A stretch of 64,000 bases of DNA from Nomia melanderi. Its lineage: Eukaryota > Arthropoda > Insecta > Hymenoptera > Halictidae. The stretch is taken from positions 1,302,001-1,366,000 of the forward strand of contig NW_027475141.1 in assembly GCF_051020985.1 (NCBI RefSeq), written 5' to 3'. Position numbers and translations under genes: made by a program. The notes beneath the pieces are model-generated. The model saw only the letters and a list, made by a program, of their open reading frames with translations, did no database searches and was not told the DNA's origin. Positions 12,936-26,364 of this stretch are shown in pieces. Each line of letters opens with the position of its first letter. Position 1 is the first letter of the stretch.

Positions 12936-13950
12936 GTCCGGCCCCATGTGACGGTGGTTTTCTCGGCCCCTGGTGGTCCGATGTCGTTCCTGCTGCACAG
13001 ATTCATGAGCAAGGGCCTCCTACGGACAGTGCACTTTTATTTATTGCGATAACTCTAATAGCACACGAGATATCATCAGATACATATTGGATTTTCCCCT
13101 GACCTTGGGTGTCCGGCCCCATGTGTCGGCGGTTTTCTCGGGCCCTGGTGGTCCGAGGTCGTTCCCGCTGCACAGATTCATGCGCCAGGGCCCGCTGCAG
13201 ATAATTCACTTTGGTTTAGTGCGCTATCTGTAATAGCACCCGAGATATCACCAGATATATATTGGATTTTTCCCTGACCCTGAGTGTCCGGCCCCATGAG
13301 ACGGTGGTTTTCTCGGCCCCTGGTGTTCCGAGGTAGTTCCTGCTGCACAGATTCATGCGCCAGGGCCTCCTACAGACAATGCACTTTGATTTATTGCCCT
13401 ATCAGGTAATAGCACCCGAGATATCACCAGATATATATTGAATTTTTCAACCGACCCTGAGTGTCCGGCCCCATGAGACGGTGGTTTTCTCGGCCCCTGG
13501 TGGTCCGAGATCGTTCCCGCAGCACAGATTCATGCGCCAGGGCCTGCTTCAGACAATGCACTTTGCTTTATTGCGCTATCTCAAATAGTACCCGAGATAT
13601 CACCAGATATATGCTAGATTTTTACATGACCTTGGGTGACGGATACCGAAAATCTGTAATTTTCTCGGCCTCCGGTGGTCCGAGGTCGTTCCCGCTGCCC
13701 AGATTCATGCGCCAGGGCCTCCTACAGACAATGCACTTTCATTTATTGCGCTATCTCTAATAGCACCCGAGATATCACCAGATATACATTGGATTTTCCC
13801 CTGACCCTGAGTGTCCGACTCCATGAGACTGTGGCTTTCTCGACCCCTGGTGGTCCGAGGTCGTCCCCGCTGCACAGATGCCTGCGCCAGGGCCTCCTCC
13901 AGATAATTCACTTTGGTTTATTGCGCTATCTCAAATAGCACCCGAGATAT
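12936..13950 (+). repeat. Block A2, repeated at 17,663-18,677
   Basis: About 1.0 kb matches at an offset of 4,727 bp (27 monomers plus 2). Shared variants are GATTCATGAGCAAGG, TTGCGATAACTCTAAT, CATGTGTCGGCGG, GTTCCGAGGTAGTTCCTGC, TTGCCCTATCAGG, TTGAATTTTTCAACCGACCC and a type B unit with GATATATGCTAG. Differences include CACTTTTATTTATTG against CACTTTGATTTATTG. The right end of the second copy overlaps the left end of the 7,531-bp block, because both sources contain the same GTCCGACTCCATG monomer. Confidence 0.82.
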
Positions 13951-14810
13951 CACCAGATATATATTGGATTTTCCCATGACCCTGAGTGTCCGGCCCCATG
14001 AGACGGTGGTTCTCTCGGCCCCTGGTGGTCCGAGGTCGTTCCCGCTGCCCAGATTCATGCGCCAGGGCCTCCTACAGACAATGCACTTTGATTTATTGCG
14101 CTATCTCTAATAGCACCCGAGATATCACCAGATATATATTTGATTTTTCCCTGACCCTGAGTGTCCGGCACCATGAGACGGTGGTTTTCTCGGCCCCTGC
14201 TGGTCCGAGGTCGTTCCTGCTGCACAGATGCATGCGCCAGCGCCTCCTGCAGTTAATTCACTTTGGTTTATTGCGCTATCTCTAATAGCACCCGAGATAT
14301 CACCAGATATATATTGGATTTTCCCCTTACCCTGAGTGTCCGACCCCATGTGACGGTGGTTTTCTCGGACCCTGGTGGTCCGAGGTCGTTCCCGTTGCAC
14401 AGATTCATGCGCCAGGGCCTCCGACAGACAATGCACTTTGATTTGTTGCGCTATCTCTAATAGCACCCGAGATATCACCAGATATATATTGGATTTTTCC
14501 CTGACCCTGACAGTCCGGCCCCATGTGACGATGGTTTTCTCGGTCCCTCGTGGTCCGAGGTCGATCCCGCTGCACAGATTCATGCGCCAGGGCCTCCTGC
14601 AGATAATTCACTTTGGTTTATTGCGCTATCTCTAATAGCACCCGAGATATCACCAGATATATATTGGATTTTCCCCTTACCCTGAGTGTCCGACCCCATG
14701 TGACGGTGGTTTTCTCGGCCCCTGGTGTTCCGAGGTAGTTCCTGCTGCACAGATTCATGCGCCAGGGCCTCCTACGGACAGTGCACTTTGATTTATTGCG
14801 CTATCTCTAA

Positions 14811-15510
14811 TAGTACCCGAGATATCACCAAATATTTAATGGATTTTACCCTGACCCTTAGTATCCGGCCCCATGAGTCGGTGATTTTCTCGGTCCCTGG
14901 TGCTCCGAGGTATATCCCTCTGCACAGATTCATGCGCCAGGTCCTCCTGCAGACAATGCACTTTGAGTTATTGCGCTATCTCTAATAGCACCCGAGATAT
15001 CACCAGATATATGCTGGATTATTACATGACCTTGGGTGACGGATACCGAAAATCTGTAATTTTCTCGGCCCCTGGTGGTCCGAGGTCGTTCCCGCAGCAC
15101 AGATTCATGCGCCAGGGCCTGCTGCAGACAATGCACTTTGGTTTATTGCGCTATCTCAAATAGTACCCGAGATATCACCAGATATATAATGGATTTTACC
15201 CTGACCCTTAGTATCCGGCCCCATGAGTCGGTGATTTTCTCGGTCCCTGGTGCTCCGAGGTATATCCCTCTGCACAGATTCATGCCCCAGGTCCTCCTGC
15301 AGACAATGCACTTTGAGTTATTGCGCTATCTCTAATAGCACCCGAGATATCACCAGATATATGCTGGATTATTACATGACCTTGGGTGACGGATACCGAA
15401 AATCTGTAATTTTCTCGGCCCCTGGTGGTCCGAGGTCGTTCCCGCTGCACAGATTCATGCGCCCGGCCTCCTGCAGATAATTCACTTTGATTTATTGCGC
15501 TATCTCTAAT
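14811..15510 (+). repeat. Dimer (350 bp) tandem duplication
   Basis: Units starting at 14,811 and 14,986 are repeated at 15,161 and 15,336. The first unit of each dimer has ATGGATTTTACCCTGACCC, AGTATCCGGCCCCATGAGTCGG and GGTGCTCCGAGGTATATCCC. The second is type B with GCTGGATTATTACATGACC. The second dimer ends in GCGCCCGGCCTCC, a one-base loss. This is a two-monomer higher-order unit made locally, with very few differences between its copies. Confidence 0.82.
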
Positions 15511-17662
15511 AGCACCCGAGATATCGCCAGATATATATTGGATTTTACCGTGACCCTTAGTATCCGGCCCCATGAGTCGGTGGTTTTCTCGGCCCCTGGT
15601 GGTCCGAGGTCGTTCCCGCTGCACAGATTCATGCACCAGGGCCTCCTGCAGACAATGCACTTTGGCTTATTGCGCTATCTCTAATAACATTCGAGATATC
15701 ACCAGATATATAATGGATTTTTCCCTGACCCTGAGTGTCCGGCCCCATGTGACTGTGTTTTTCTCGACCCCTGGTGGTCCGAGGTCGTTCCCGCTGCACA
15801 CATGCCTGCGTCAGGGCCTCCTCCAGATAACTCACTTTGGTTTATTGCACTTTCTCTAATAGCACCCGAGATATCACCAGATATATGCTGGATTTTTACA
15901 TGACCTTGGGTGACGGATACCGAAAATATGTCATTTTCCAGGTCCCTAGTGGTCCGAGGTCGTTCCTGCTGCACAGATTCATGCGCCAGGGCCTCCTGCA
16001 GATAATTCACTTTGGTTTATTGCGCTATCTCTAATAGGACCCGAGATATCACCAGATATATATTGGATTTTCCCCTGACCCTGAGTGTCCGGCCCCATGA
16101 GACTCTGTTTTTCTCGACCCCTGGTGGTCCGAGGTCGCTCCCGCTGCACAGATGACTGCGTCAGGGCCTCCTCCAGATAACTCACTTTGGTTTATTGCCC
16201 TTTCTCTAATAGCACCCGAGATATCACCAGATATATATTGGATTTTCCCATGACCCTGAGTGTCCGGCCCCATGAGACGGTGGTTCTCTCGGCCCCTGGT
16301 GGTCCGAGGTCGTTCGCGGTGCCCAGATTCATGCGCCAGGGCCTATTACAGACAATGCACTTTGATTTATTGCGCTATCTCTAATAGCACCCGAGATATC
16401 ACCAGATATATATTGGAGTTTCCCCTGACCCTGAGTGTCCGGCCCCATGAGACTGTGTTTTTCTCGACCCCTGGTGGTCCGAGGTCGCTCCCGCTGCACA
16501 GATGCCTGCGTCAGGGCCTCCTCCAGATAACTCACTTTGGTTTATTGCCCTATCTCCCATAGCACCCGAGATATCACCAGATATATATTGGATTTTCCCC
16601 TGACCCTGAGTGTCCGGCCCCATGCGACGGTGGTTTTCTCGGCCCCTGGTGGTCCGATGTCGTTCCTGCTGAACAGATTCATGCGCAAGGGCCTCTTACA
16701 GACAATGCACTTTGATTTAATGCGCTATCTGTAATAGCACCCGAGAAAGCTCCATATATATGCTGGATTTTTACACGTCTTTGGATGACGGATACCGAAA
16801 ATCTGTAATTTTCTCGGCCCCTGGTGTTCCGATGTCGTTAGTGCTGCACAGATTCATGCGCAAGGTCCTCCAAAGGACAGTGCACTTTGATTGATTGCGC
16901 TATTTCTAATAGCATCCGAGATATCATCAGATACATCCTGGGTTTTCCCATGACCCTGAGTGTCCGGCCCCCTGAGACGGTGGTTCTCTCGGCCCCTGGT
17001 GGTCCGAGGTCGTTCGCGCTGCCCAGATTCATGCGCCAGGGCCTATTACAGACAATGCACTTTGATTTATTGCGCTATCTCTAATAGCACCCGAGATATC
17101 ACCAGACATATATTGGATTTTTCCCCGACCCTGGGTGTCCGGCCCCATGAGGCGGTGGTTTTCTCGGCCCCTGGTGGTCCGAGGTCGTTCCCGCTGCACA
17201 GATTCATGCGCCAGGGACTCCGACAGACAATGCACTTTGATTTGTTGCGCTATCTCTAATAGCACCCGAGATATCACCAGATATATATTGGATTTTTCCC
17301 TGACCCTGACAGTCCGGCCCCATGTGTCGATGGATTTCTCGGTCCCTCGTGGTCCGAGGTCGATCCCCCTGAACAGATTCATGCGCCAGGGCCTCCTACA
17401 GACAATGCACTTTGATTTATTGCGCTATGTGTAAGAGCACCCGAGATATCACCAGATATATATTGAATTTTTCAACCGACCCTGAGTGTCCGGCCCCATG
17501 AGACGGTGGTTTTCTCGGCCCCTGGTGGTCCGTCTTCGTTCCCGCTGCCCAGATTCATGCGCCAGGGCCTCCTACAGACAATGCACTTTGATTTATTGCG
17601 CTATCTCTAATAGCACCCGAGATATCACCAGATATATATTGGATTTTCTCCTGACCCTGAGT

Positions 17663-19791
17663 GTCCGGCCCCATGTGACGGTGGTTTTCTCGGCCCCTGG
17701 TGGTCCGATGTCGTTCCTGCTGCACAGATTCATGAGCAAGGGCCTCCTACGGACAGTGCACTTTGATTTATTGCGATAACTCTAATAGCACACGAGATAT
17801 CATCAGATACATATTGGATTTTCCCCTGACCTTGGGTGTCCGGCCCCATGTGTCGGCGGTTTTCTCGGGCCCTGGTGGTCCGAGGTCGTTCCCGCTGCAC
17901 AGATTCATGCGCCAGGGCCCGCTGCAGATAATTCACTTTGGTTTAGTGCGCTATCTGTAATAGCACCCGAGATATCACCAGATATATATTGGATTTTTCC
18001 CTGACCCTGAGTGTCCGGCCCCATGAGACGGTGGTTTTCTCGGCCCCTGGTGTTCCGAGGTAGTTCCTGCTGCACAGATTCATGCGCCAGGGCCTCCTAC
18101 AGACAATGGACTTTGATTTATTGCCCTATCAGGTAATAGCACCCGAGATATCACCAGATATATATTGAATTTTTCAACCGACCCTGAGTGTCCGGCCCCA
18201 TGAGACGGTGGTTTTCTCGGCCCCTGGTGGTCCGAGATTGTTCCCGCAGCACAGATTCATGCGCCAGGGCCTGCTTCAGACAATGCACTTTGCTTTATTG
18301 CGCTATCTCAAATAGTACCCGAGATATCACCAGATATATGCTAGATTTTTACATGACCTTGGGTGACGGATACCGAAAATCTGTAATTTTCTCGGCCCCC
18401 GGTGGTCCGAGGTCGTTCCCGCTGCCCAGATTCATGCGCCTGGGCCTCCTACAGACATTGCACTTTGATTTATTGCGCTATCTCTAATAGCACCCGAGAT
18501 ATCACCAGATATACATTGGATTTTCCCCTGACCCTGAGTGTCCGACTCCATGAGACTGTGGCTTTCTCGACCCCTGGTGGTCCGAGGTCGTCCCCGCTGC
18601 ACAGATGCCTGCGCCAGGGCCTCCTCCAGATAATTCACTTTGGTTTATTGCGCTATCTCAAATAGCACCCGAGATATCATCAGATACATCCTGGGTTTTT
18701 ACATGACCTTGGGTGTCCGGCCCCATGTGTCGGTGGTTTTCTCGGGCCCTGGTGGTCCGAGGTCGTTCCCGCTGCACAGATTCATGCGCCAGGGCCCGCT
18801 GCAGATACTTCACTTTGGTTTAGTGCGCTATCTGTAATAGCACCCCAGATATCACCTGATATATATTGGATTTCTCCCCGACCCTGAGTGTCCGGCCCCA
18901 TGAGACTGTGTTTTTCTCGACCCCTGGTGGTCCGAGGTCGTTCCCGCTGCACAGATGCCTGCGCCAGGGCCTCCTGCAGAAAATGCACTTTGATTTATTG
19001 CGCTATCAGGTAATAGTAACCGAGATATCACCAGATATATATTGGATTTTTCCCTGACCCTGAGTGTCCGTCCCCATGAGACGGTGGTTTTCTCGGCCCC
19101 TGGTGTTCCGAGGTAGTTCCTGCTGCACAGATTCATGCGCCAAGGCCTCCTGCAGACAATGCACTTTGATTTATTGCGCTATCTCTAATAGCACCCGAGA
19201 TATCACCAGATATACATTGGATTTTCCCCTGTCCCTGAGTGTCCGGCCCCATGAGACGGTGGTTCTCTCGGCCCCTGGTGATCCGAGGTCATTCCCGCTG
19301 CACAGATTCATGCGCCAAGGCCTCCTGCAGACAATGCACTTTGATTTATTGCGCTATCTCTAATAGCACCCGAGATATCACCAGATATACATTGGATTTT
19401 CCCCTGTCCCTGAGTGTCCGGCCCCATGAGACGGTGGTTCTCTCGGCCCCTGGTGATCCGAGGTCATTCCCGCTGCACAGATTCATGCGCCAGGGCCTCC
19501 TCCAGATAATTCACTTTGGTTTATTGCGCTATCTCTAATAGCACCCGAGATATCACCAGATATATATTGGATTTTCCCCTGACCCTGAGTGTCCGGCCCC
19601 ATGAGACGGTGGTTCTCTCGGCCCCTGGTGATCCGAGGTCATTCCCGCTGCACAGATTCATGCGCCAGGGCCACCTGCAGATAATTCACTTTGGTTTATC
19701 GCGCTATCTCTAATAGCACCTGAGATACCTCCTGATATATACTGGATTTTCCCCTGACCCTGAGTGTCCGGCCACATAAGATGGTGGTTTT
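17663..19791 (+). repeat. Composite block copied from two earlier places in the array
   Basis: 17,663-18,677 matches 12,936-13,950, and 18,449-19,791 matches 10,918-12,260. The two matches overlap by about 230 bp. The stretch thus joins segments that lie in the opposite order further left. Simple tandem duplication cannot produce this in one step. At least two exchanges, or conversion with a template switch in a shared monomer, are needed. Confidence 0.8.
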
Positions 19792-19844
19792 CTCGGGCCC
19801 TGGTGGTCCGAGGTCGTTCTCTCTGCACAGATGCATGCGCCAGG

Positions 19845-21550
19845 GCCTCCTGCAGACAATGCACTTTGATTTATCTCGCTATCTCTAATAGCACCCGAGA
19901 TATCATCAGATACATCCTGGATTTTTACATGACCTTTTGTGTCCGGTACCAGGTGTCGGTGGTTTTCTCGGCCCCTGGTGGTCCGAGGTCGTTCCCGCTG
20001 CACAGATTCATGCGCCAGGGCCCCCTGCAGATAGTTCACTTTGGTTTAGTGCGCTATCTGTAAGAGCACCCGAGATATCACCAGATATATATTGGATTTT
20101 CCCCTGACCCTGAGTGTCCGGCCCCATGAGACGGTGGTTTTCTCGGCCCCTGGTGGTCCGAGGTCGATCCCGCTGCACAGATTCATGCGCCAGGGCCTCC
20201 TGCAGACAATGCACTTTGGTTTATTGCGCTATCTCTAATAGCACCCGAGATACAACCAGATATATATTGGATATTTCCCTGTCCCTGACAGTCCGGCCCC
20301 ATGAGACGGTGGTTTTCTCGGCCCCTGGTGGTCCGAGGTCGATCCCGCTGCACAGATTCATGCGCCAGGGCCTCTTGCAGACAGTGCACTTCGATTTATC
20401 GCGCTATCTGTAATAGCACCCGAGATATCATCAGATACATTCTGGATTTTTACATGACCTTGGGTGTCCGGCCCCATGCGTCGGTGGTTTTCTCGAACCC
20501 TGGTGGGCCGAGGTCGTTCCCGCTGCACAGATTCATGCGCCAGGGCCTCCTGCAGACAATGCACTTTGGTTTATTGCGCTATCCCTAATAGCACCCGAGA
20601 TACCACCAGATATATATTGGATTTTTCCCTGACCCTGAGTGTCCGGCCCCATGTGTCGGTGGTTTTCTCGGCCCCTGGTGATCCGAGGTCGTTCCCGCTG
20701 CACAGATTCATGCACAAGGGCCTCCTGCAGACAATTCACTTTGGTTTATTGCGCTATCTCTAATAGCGCCCGAGATATCTCCAGATATATATTGGATTTT
20801 TCCCCGACCCTGAGTGTCCGGCCCCATGAGACGGTGGTTTTCTCGGCCCCTGGTGGTCCGAGGTCGTTCCTGCTGCACAGATTCATGCGACAGGGCCACC
20901 CGCAGACAATGCACTTTGATTTATTGCGCTATCTCTAATAGCACCCGAGATATCACCAGATATATATTGGATTTTTCCCCGACCCTGAGTGTCCGGCCCC
21001 ATGAGACGGTGGTTTTCTCGGCCCCTGGTGGTCCGAGGTCGTTCCCGCAGCCCAGATTCATGCGCCAGGGCCTCCTGCAGATAATTCACTTTGGTTTATT
21101 GCGCTATCTCTAATAGCACCCGAGATATCACCAGATATGTATTGGATTTTCCCCTGACCCTGAGTGCCCGACCCCATGAGACGGTGGGTTTCTCGGGCCC
21201 TGGTGGTCCGAGGTCGTTCCCGCTGCACACATTCATGCGACGGGGCCTCCTACAGACAATGCACTTTGATTTATAGCGCTATCTGTAATAGCACCCGAGA
21301 TATCACCAGATATATATTGGATTCTCCCCTGACCATGAGTGTCCGGCCCCATGAGACGGTGGTTTTCTCGGCCCCTGGTGGTCCGAGGTCGTTCCCGCTG
21401 CCCAGATTCATGCGCCAGGGCCTCCTACAGACAATGCACTTTGATTTATAGCGCTATCTGTAACAGCACCCGAGATATCACCAGATATATATTGGATTTT
21501 CCCCTGACCATGAGTGTCCGGCCCCATGAGACGGTGGTTTTCTCGGCCCC
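19845..21550 (+). repeat. Block repeated at about 28,771-30,476 and, in part, 32,621-34,032
   Basis: About 1.7 kb matches at an offset of 8,926 bp (51 monomers plus 1). The shared series of unusual units includes ACCTTTTGTGTCCGG with CCAGGTGTCGG, TGTAAGAGCACCC, GATACAACCAG with TTGGATATTTCCC, GACAGTGCACTTCG, TCTCGAACCCTGGTGGG, and AGCGCCCGAG followed by GGGCCACCCGCAGAC. The third copy follows at a further 3,850 bp. Order and content are preserved monomer by monomer. Confidence 0.88.
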
Positions 21551-22845
21551 TAGTGGTCCGAGGTCGTTCCTGCTGCGCAGATTCATTCTGCCAGTGCCTC
21601 CTACAGACAATGCACTTTGATTTATTGCGGTATCTCTAATAGCACCCGAGATATCACCAGATATATATTGGATTTTTCCCTGACCCTGAGTGTCCGGCCC
21701 CATGAGACTGTGGTTTTCTCGGCCCCTGGTGGTCCGAGGTCGTTCCCGCTGCACAGACTCATGAGCCAGGGCCTCCTACAGATAATGCACTTTGATTTAT
21801 TGCGCTATCTCTAATAGCACCCGAGATATCACCAGATATATATTGGATTCTTCCCTAACACTGAGTGTCCGGCCCCACGAGACGGTGGTTTTCACGGCCC
21901 CAGGTGGTGCTAGGTCGTTCCCGCTGTCGAGATTCATGCGCCAGGGCTTCCTACAGACAAATCACTTTGGTTTATTGCGCTATCTCTAATAGCACCCGAG
22001 ATATCAACAGATATATATTGGATTTTTCCCTGACCCTGAGTGTCCGGCCCCATGAAACGGTGGTTTTCTCGGCCCCTGGTGGTCCGAGGTCGTTCCCGCT
22101 GCACAGATTTATGCGCCAGGGCCTCCTGCAGATAATTCACTTTGAATTATTGCGCTATCTCTAATAGCACCCGAGATATCACCAGATATATATTGGATTT
22201 TCCCCTGACCCTGAGTGCCCGGCCCAATGAGACGGTGGTTGTCTCGGCCCCTGGTGGGCCGAGGTCGTTCCCGCTGGCCACATTCATGCGCCAGGGCCTC
22301 CTACAGACAAGGCACTTTGATTTATTGCGCTATCTGTAATAGCACCCGAGATATCACCAGATATATATTGGATTTTCCCCTGACCCTGAGTGTCCGGCCC
22401 CATGAGACGGTGGTTTTCTCGGCCGCTGGTGGCCCGAGGTCGGTCCGGCTGCACAGATTTATGCGCCAGGGCCTCCTGCAGATAATTCACTTTGGTTTAT
22501 TGCGCTATCTCTAATAGCACCCGAGATATCACCAGATATATATTGGATTTTTCCCTGACCCTGAGTGTCCGGCCCCATGAGACGGTGGTTGTCTCGGCCC
22601 CTGGTGGTCCGAGGTCTTTCCCGCTGGCCACATTCATGCGCCAGGGCCTCCTACAGACAAGGCACTTTGATTTATTGCGCTATCTGTAATAGCACCCGAG
22701 ATATCACCAGATATATATTGGATTTTTCCCTGACCCTGAGCGTCCGGCCCCATGAGACTGTGGTTTTCTCGGCCCCTGGTGGTCCGAGGTCGTTTCCGCT
22801 GCGCAGATTCATGCGCCAGGGCCTCCTGCAGATAATTCAGTTTGG
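20920..22845 (+). repeat. 11-monomer higher-order block, copy 1
   Basis: About 1,926 bp is followed directly by its copy at 22,846-24,770, so this is a perfect direct tandem duplication of 11 monomers. Diagnostic units in order have CCCGCAGCCCAGATTC, ATATGTATTGG with GTGCCCGACCCC and CTCGGGCCC, GATTTATAGCGC, CTAGTGGTCC with GCTGCGCAG, TTCCCTAACACTGAG with GGTGGTGCTAGG, CATGAAACGG, and CCGGCCCAATGAGACGG. I found two differences from the second copy: an extra T near 21,588 (ATTCTGCCAG against ATTCGCCAG), and G for C at 21,929. Confidence 0.92.
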
Positions 22846-24770
22846 TTTATTGCGCTATCTCTAATAGCACCCGAGATATCACCAGATATATATTGGATTT
22901 TTCCCCGACCCTGAGTGTCCGGCCCCATGAGACGGTGGTTTTCTCGGCCCCTGGTGGTCCGAGGTCGTTCCCGCAGCCCAGATTCATGCGCCAGGGCCTC
23001 CTGCAGATAATTCACTTTGGTTTATTGCGCTATCTCTAATAGCACCCGAGATATCACCAGATATGTATTGGATTTTCCCCTGACCCTGAGTGCCCGACCC
23101 CATGAGACGGTGGGTTTCTCGGGCCCTGGTGGTCCGAGGTCGTTCCCGCTGCACACATTCATGCGACGGGGCCTCCTACAGACAATGCACTTTGATTTAT
23201 AGCGCTATCTGTAATAGCACCCGAGATATCACCAGATATATATTGGATTCTCCCCTGACCATGAGTGTCCGGCCCCATGAGACGGTGGTTTTCTCGGCCC
23301 CTGGTGGTCCGAGGTCGTTCCCGCTGCCCAGATTCATGCGCCAGGGCCTCCTACAGACAATGCACTTTGATTTATAGCGCTATCTGTAACAGCACCCGAG
23401 ATATCACCAGATATATATTGGATTTTCCCCTGACCATGAGTGTCCGGCCCCATGAGACGGTGGTTTTCTCGGCCCCTAGTGGTCCGAGGTCGTTCCTGCT
23501 GCGCAGATTCATTCGCCAGTGCCTCCTACAGACAATGCACTTTGATTTATTGCGGTATCTCTAATAGCACCCGAGATATCACCAGATATATATTGGATTT
23601 TTCCCTGACCCTGAGTGTCCGGCCCCATGAGACTGTGGTTTTCTCGGCCCCTGGTGGTCCGAGGTCGTTCCCGCTGCACAGACTCATGAGCCAGGGCCTC
23701 CTACAGATAATGCACTTTGATTTATTGCGCTATCTCTAATAGCACCCGAGATATCACCAGATATATATTGGATTCTTCCCTAACACTGAGTGTCCGGCCC
23801 CACGAGACGGTGGTTTTCACGGCCCCAGGTGGTGCTAGGTCGTTCCCGCTGTCCAGATTCATGCGCCAGGGCTTCCTACAGACAAATCACTTTGGTTTAT
23901 TGCGCTATCTCTAATAGCACCCGAGATATCAACAGATATATATTGGATTTTTCCCTGACCCTGAGTGTCCGGCCCCATGAAACGGTGGTTTTCTCGGCCC
24001 CTGGTGGTCCGAGGTCGTTCCCGCTGCACAGATTTATGCGCCAGGGCCTCCTGCAGATAATTCACTTTGAATTATTGCGCTATCTCTAATAGCACCCGAG
24101 ATATCACCAGATATATATTGGATTTTCCCCTGACCCTGAGTGCCCGGCCCAATGAGACGGTGGTTGTCTCGGCCCCTGGTGGGCCGAGGTCGTTCCCGCT
24201 GGCCACATTCATGCGCCAGGGCCTCCTACAGACAAGGCACTTTGATTTATTGCGCTATCTGTAATAGCACCCGAGATATCACCAGATATATATTGGATTT
24301 TCCCCTGACCCTGAGTGTCCGGCCCCATGAGACGGTGGTTTTCTCGGCCGCTGGTGGCCCGAGGTCGGTCCGGCTGCACAGATTTATGCGCCAGGGCCTC
24401 CTGCAGATAATTCACTTTGGTTTATTGCGCTATCTCTAATAGCACCCGAGATATCACCAGATATATATTGGATTTTTCCCTGACCCTGAGTGTCCGGCCC
24501 CATGAGACGGTGGTTGTCTCGGCCCCTGGTGGTCCGAGGTCTTTCCCGCTGGCCACATTCATGCGCCAGGGCCTCCTACAGACAAGGCACTTTGATTTAT
24601 TGCGCTATCTGTAATAGCACCCGAGATATCACCAGATATATATTGGATTTTTCCCTGACCCTGAGCGTCCGGCCCCATGAGACTGTGGTTTTCTCGGCCC
24701 CTGGTGGTCCGAGGTCGTTTCCGCTGCGCAGATTCATGCGCCAGGGCCTCCTGCAGATAATTCAGTTTGG
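22846..24770 (+). repeat. 11-monomer higher-order block, copy 2
   Basis: This copy is 1,925 bp, exactly 11 x 175, and abuts copy 1. Pieces of it recur elsewhere: 22.9-23.56 kb at 26.4-27.06 kb (offset 3,500), 23.71-24.26 kb at 30.54-31.09 kb (offset 6,825), and 23,696-25,189 at 34,021-35,514 (offset 10,325, exactly 59 monomers). It looks like a parental unit for much of the next 11 kb, though direction of copying is inferred. Confidence 0.9.
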
Positions 24771-26189
24771 TTTATTGCGCGATCTGTAATAGCACCCGAG
24801 ATATCACCAGATATATATTGGATTTTTCCCTGACGATGAGTGTCCGGCCCCATGAGACGGTGGTTTTCTCGGCCCCTGGTTGTCCGAGGTCGTTTCCGCT
24901 GCACAGATTCATGCGCCAGGGCCTCCTGCAGACAATGCACTTTGATTTATTGCGCTATCTGTAATAGCACCCGAGATAGCACCATATATATACTGGATTT
25001 TTGCATGACTTTGGGTGACGGACACCGAAAATCTGTAAGTTTCTCGGCCCCTGGAGGGCCGAGGTCGTTCCTGCTTCACAGAATCATGCGCCAGGGCCTC
25101 CTGCAGACAATGCACTTTGATTTATTGCGCTATCTCTAACAGCACCCGAGATATCACCAGATATATATTGGATTTTCCCCTGACCCTGATTGTCCGGCTC
25201 CATGAGACTGTGGTTTTCTCGGCCATGGTGGTCCGAGGTCGTTCCCGCTGCCCAGATTCATGGGCTACGGCCTCATACAGACAATGCACTTTGATTTATT
25301 GCGCTATCTGTAATAGCACCCGAGATAGCACCATATATATACTGGATTTTTGCATGACTTTGGGTGACGGACACCGAAAATCTGTAAGTTTCTCGGCCCC
25401 TGGAGGGCCGAAGTCGTTCCTGCTTCACAGAATCATGCGCCAGGGCCTCCTGCAGACAATGCACTTTGATTTAGCGCGCTATCTGTAATAGAACCCGAGA
25501 TATCACCAGATATATGCTGGATTTTTACATGACATTGTGTGACGGATACCGAAAATCCGTACTTTTCTCGGCCCCTGGTGGCCCGAGGTCGTCCCCGCTG
25601 CACAGATTCATGCGCCAGGGCCTCCGGCAGACAAAGCTCTGTGGTTTATTGCGCTATCTGTAATAGCACCCGAGATATAAACAGATATATATTGGATTTT
25701 TCAACCGACCCTGAGTGTCCGGCCCCATGAGACGGTGGTGTTCTCGGACCCTGGTGATCCGAGGTCGTTTCCGCTGCACAGATTCATGCGCCAGGGCCTC
25801 CTGCAGATAATTCACTTTGATTTATTGCGCTATCTCTAATAGCAGCCGAGATATCACCAGATATATATTGGATTTTTCCCTGACCCTGAGTGCCCGGCCC
25901 CATGTTTCGGTGGTTTTCTCGGCCCCTGGTGGTCCGAGGTCGATCCTGCTGCACAGATTCATGCGCCAGGGCCTCCTACAGACAATGCACTTTGGTTTAT
26001 TGCGCTATCTGTAATAGCGCACTAGATATCACCAGATATATGCCGGATTTTTACATGACCTTGGGTGACGGATTCCGAATATCTGTAATTTTCTCGGCCC
26101 CTGGTGGTCCGAGGTCGTTCCTGCTGCACAGATTCATTCGCCAGTGCCGCCTACAGACAATGCACTTTGATTTATTGCGCTATCTGTAA

Positions 26190-26364
26190 TAGCACCTGAG
26201 ATATCCCCAGATATATACTGGATTTTTCCCTGACCCTGAGTGTCCGGCCCCATGAGTCGGTGGTTTTCTCGGCCCCTGGTGGTCCGAGGTCGTTCCCGCT
26301 GCACGGACTCGTGCGCCAGGGCTTCCTGCAGACAATGCACTTTGATTTATCGCGCTATCTGTAA
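26190..26364 (+). repeat. Monomer variant with ACGGACTCGTGCGCC, dispersed in four places
   Basis: The unit has CACCTGAGATATCCCCAG, ATATACTGG, CATGAGTCGG and the unusual CTGCACGGACTCGTGCGCC. It recurs at 36,689-36,863 and as two adjacent copies at 40,887-41,236. The spacings to the first recurrence (10,499 bp) and onward fit whole monomer numbers within 1-2 bp. It marks one exchange lineage across segments 3 and 4. Confidence 0.85.
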
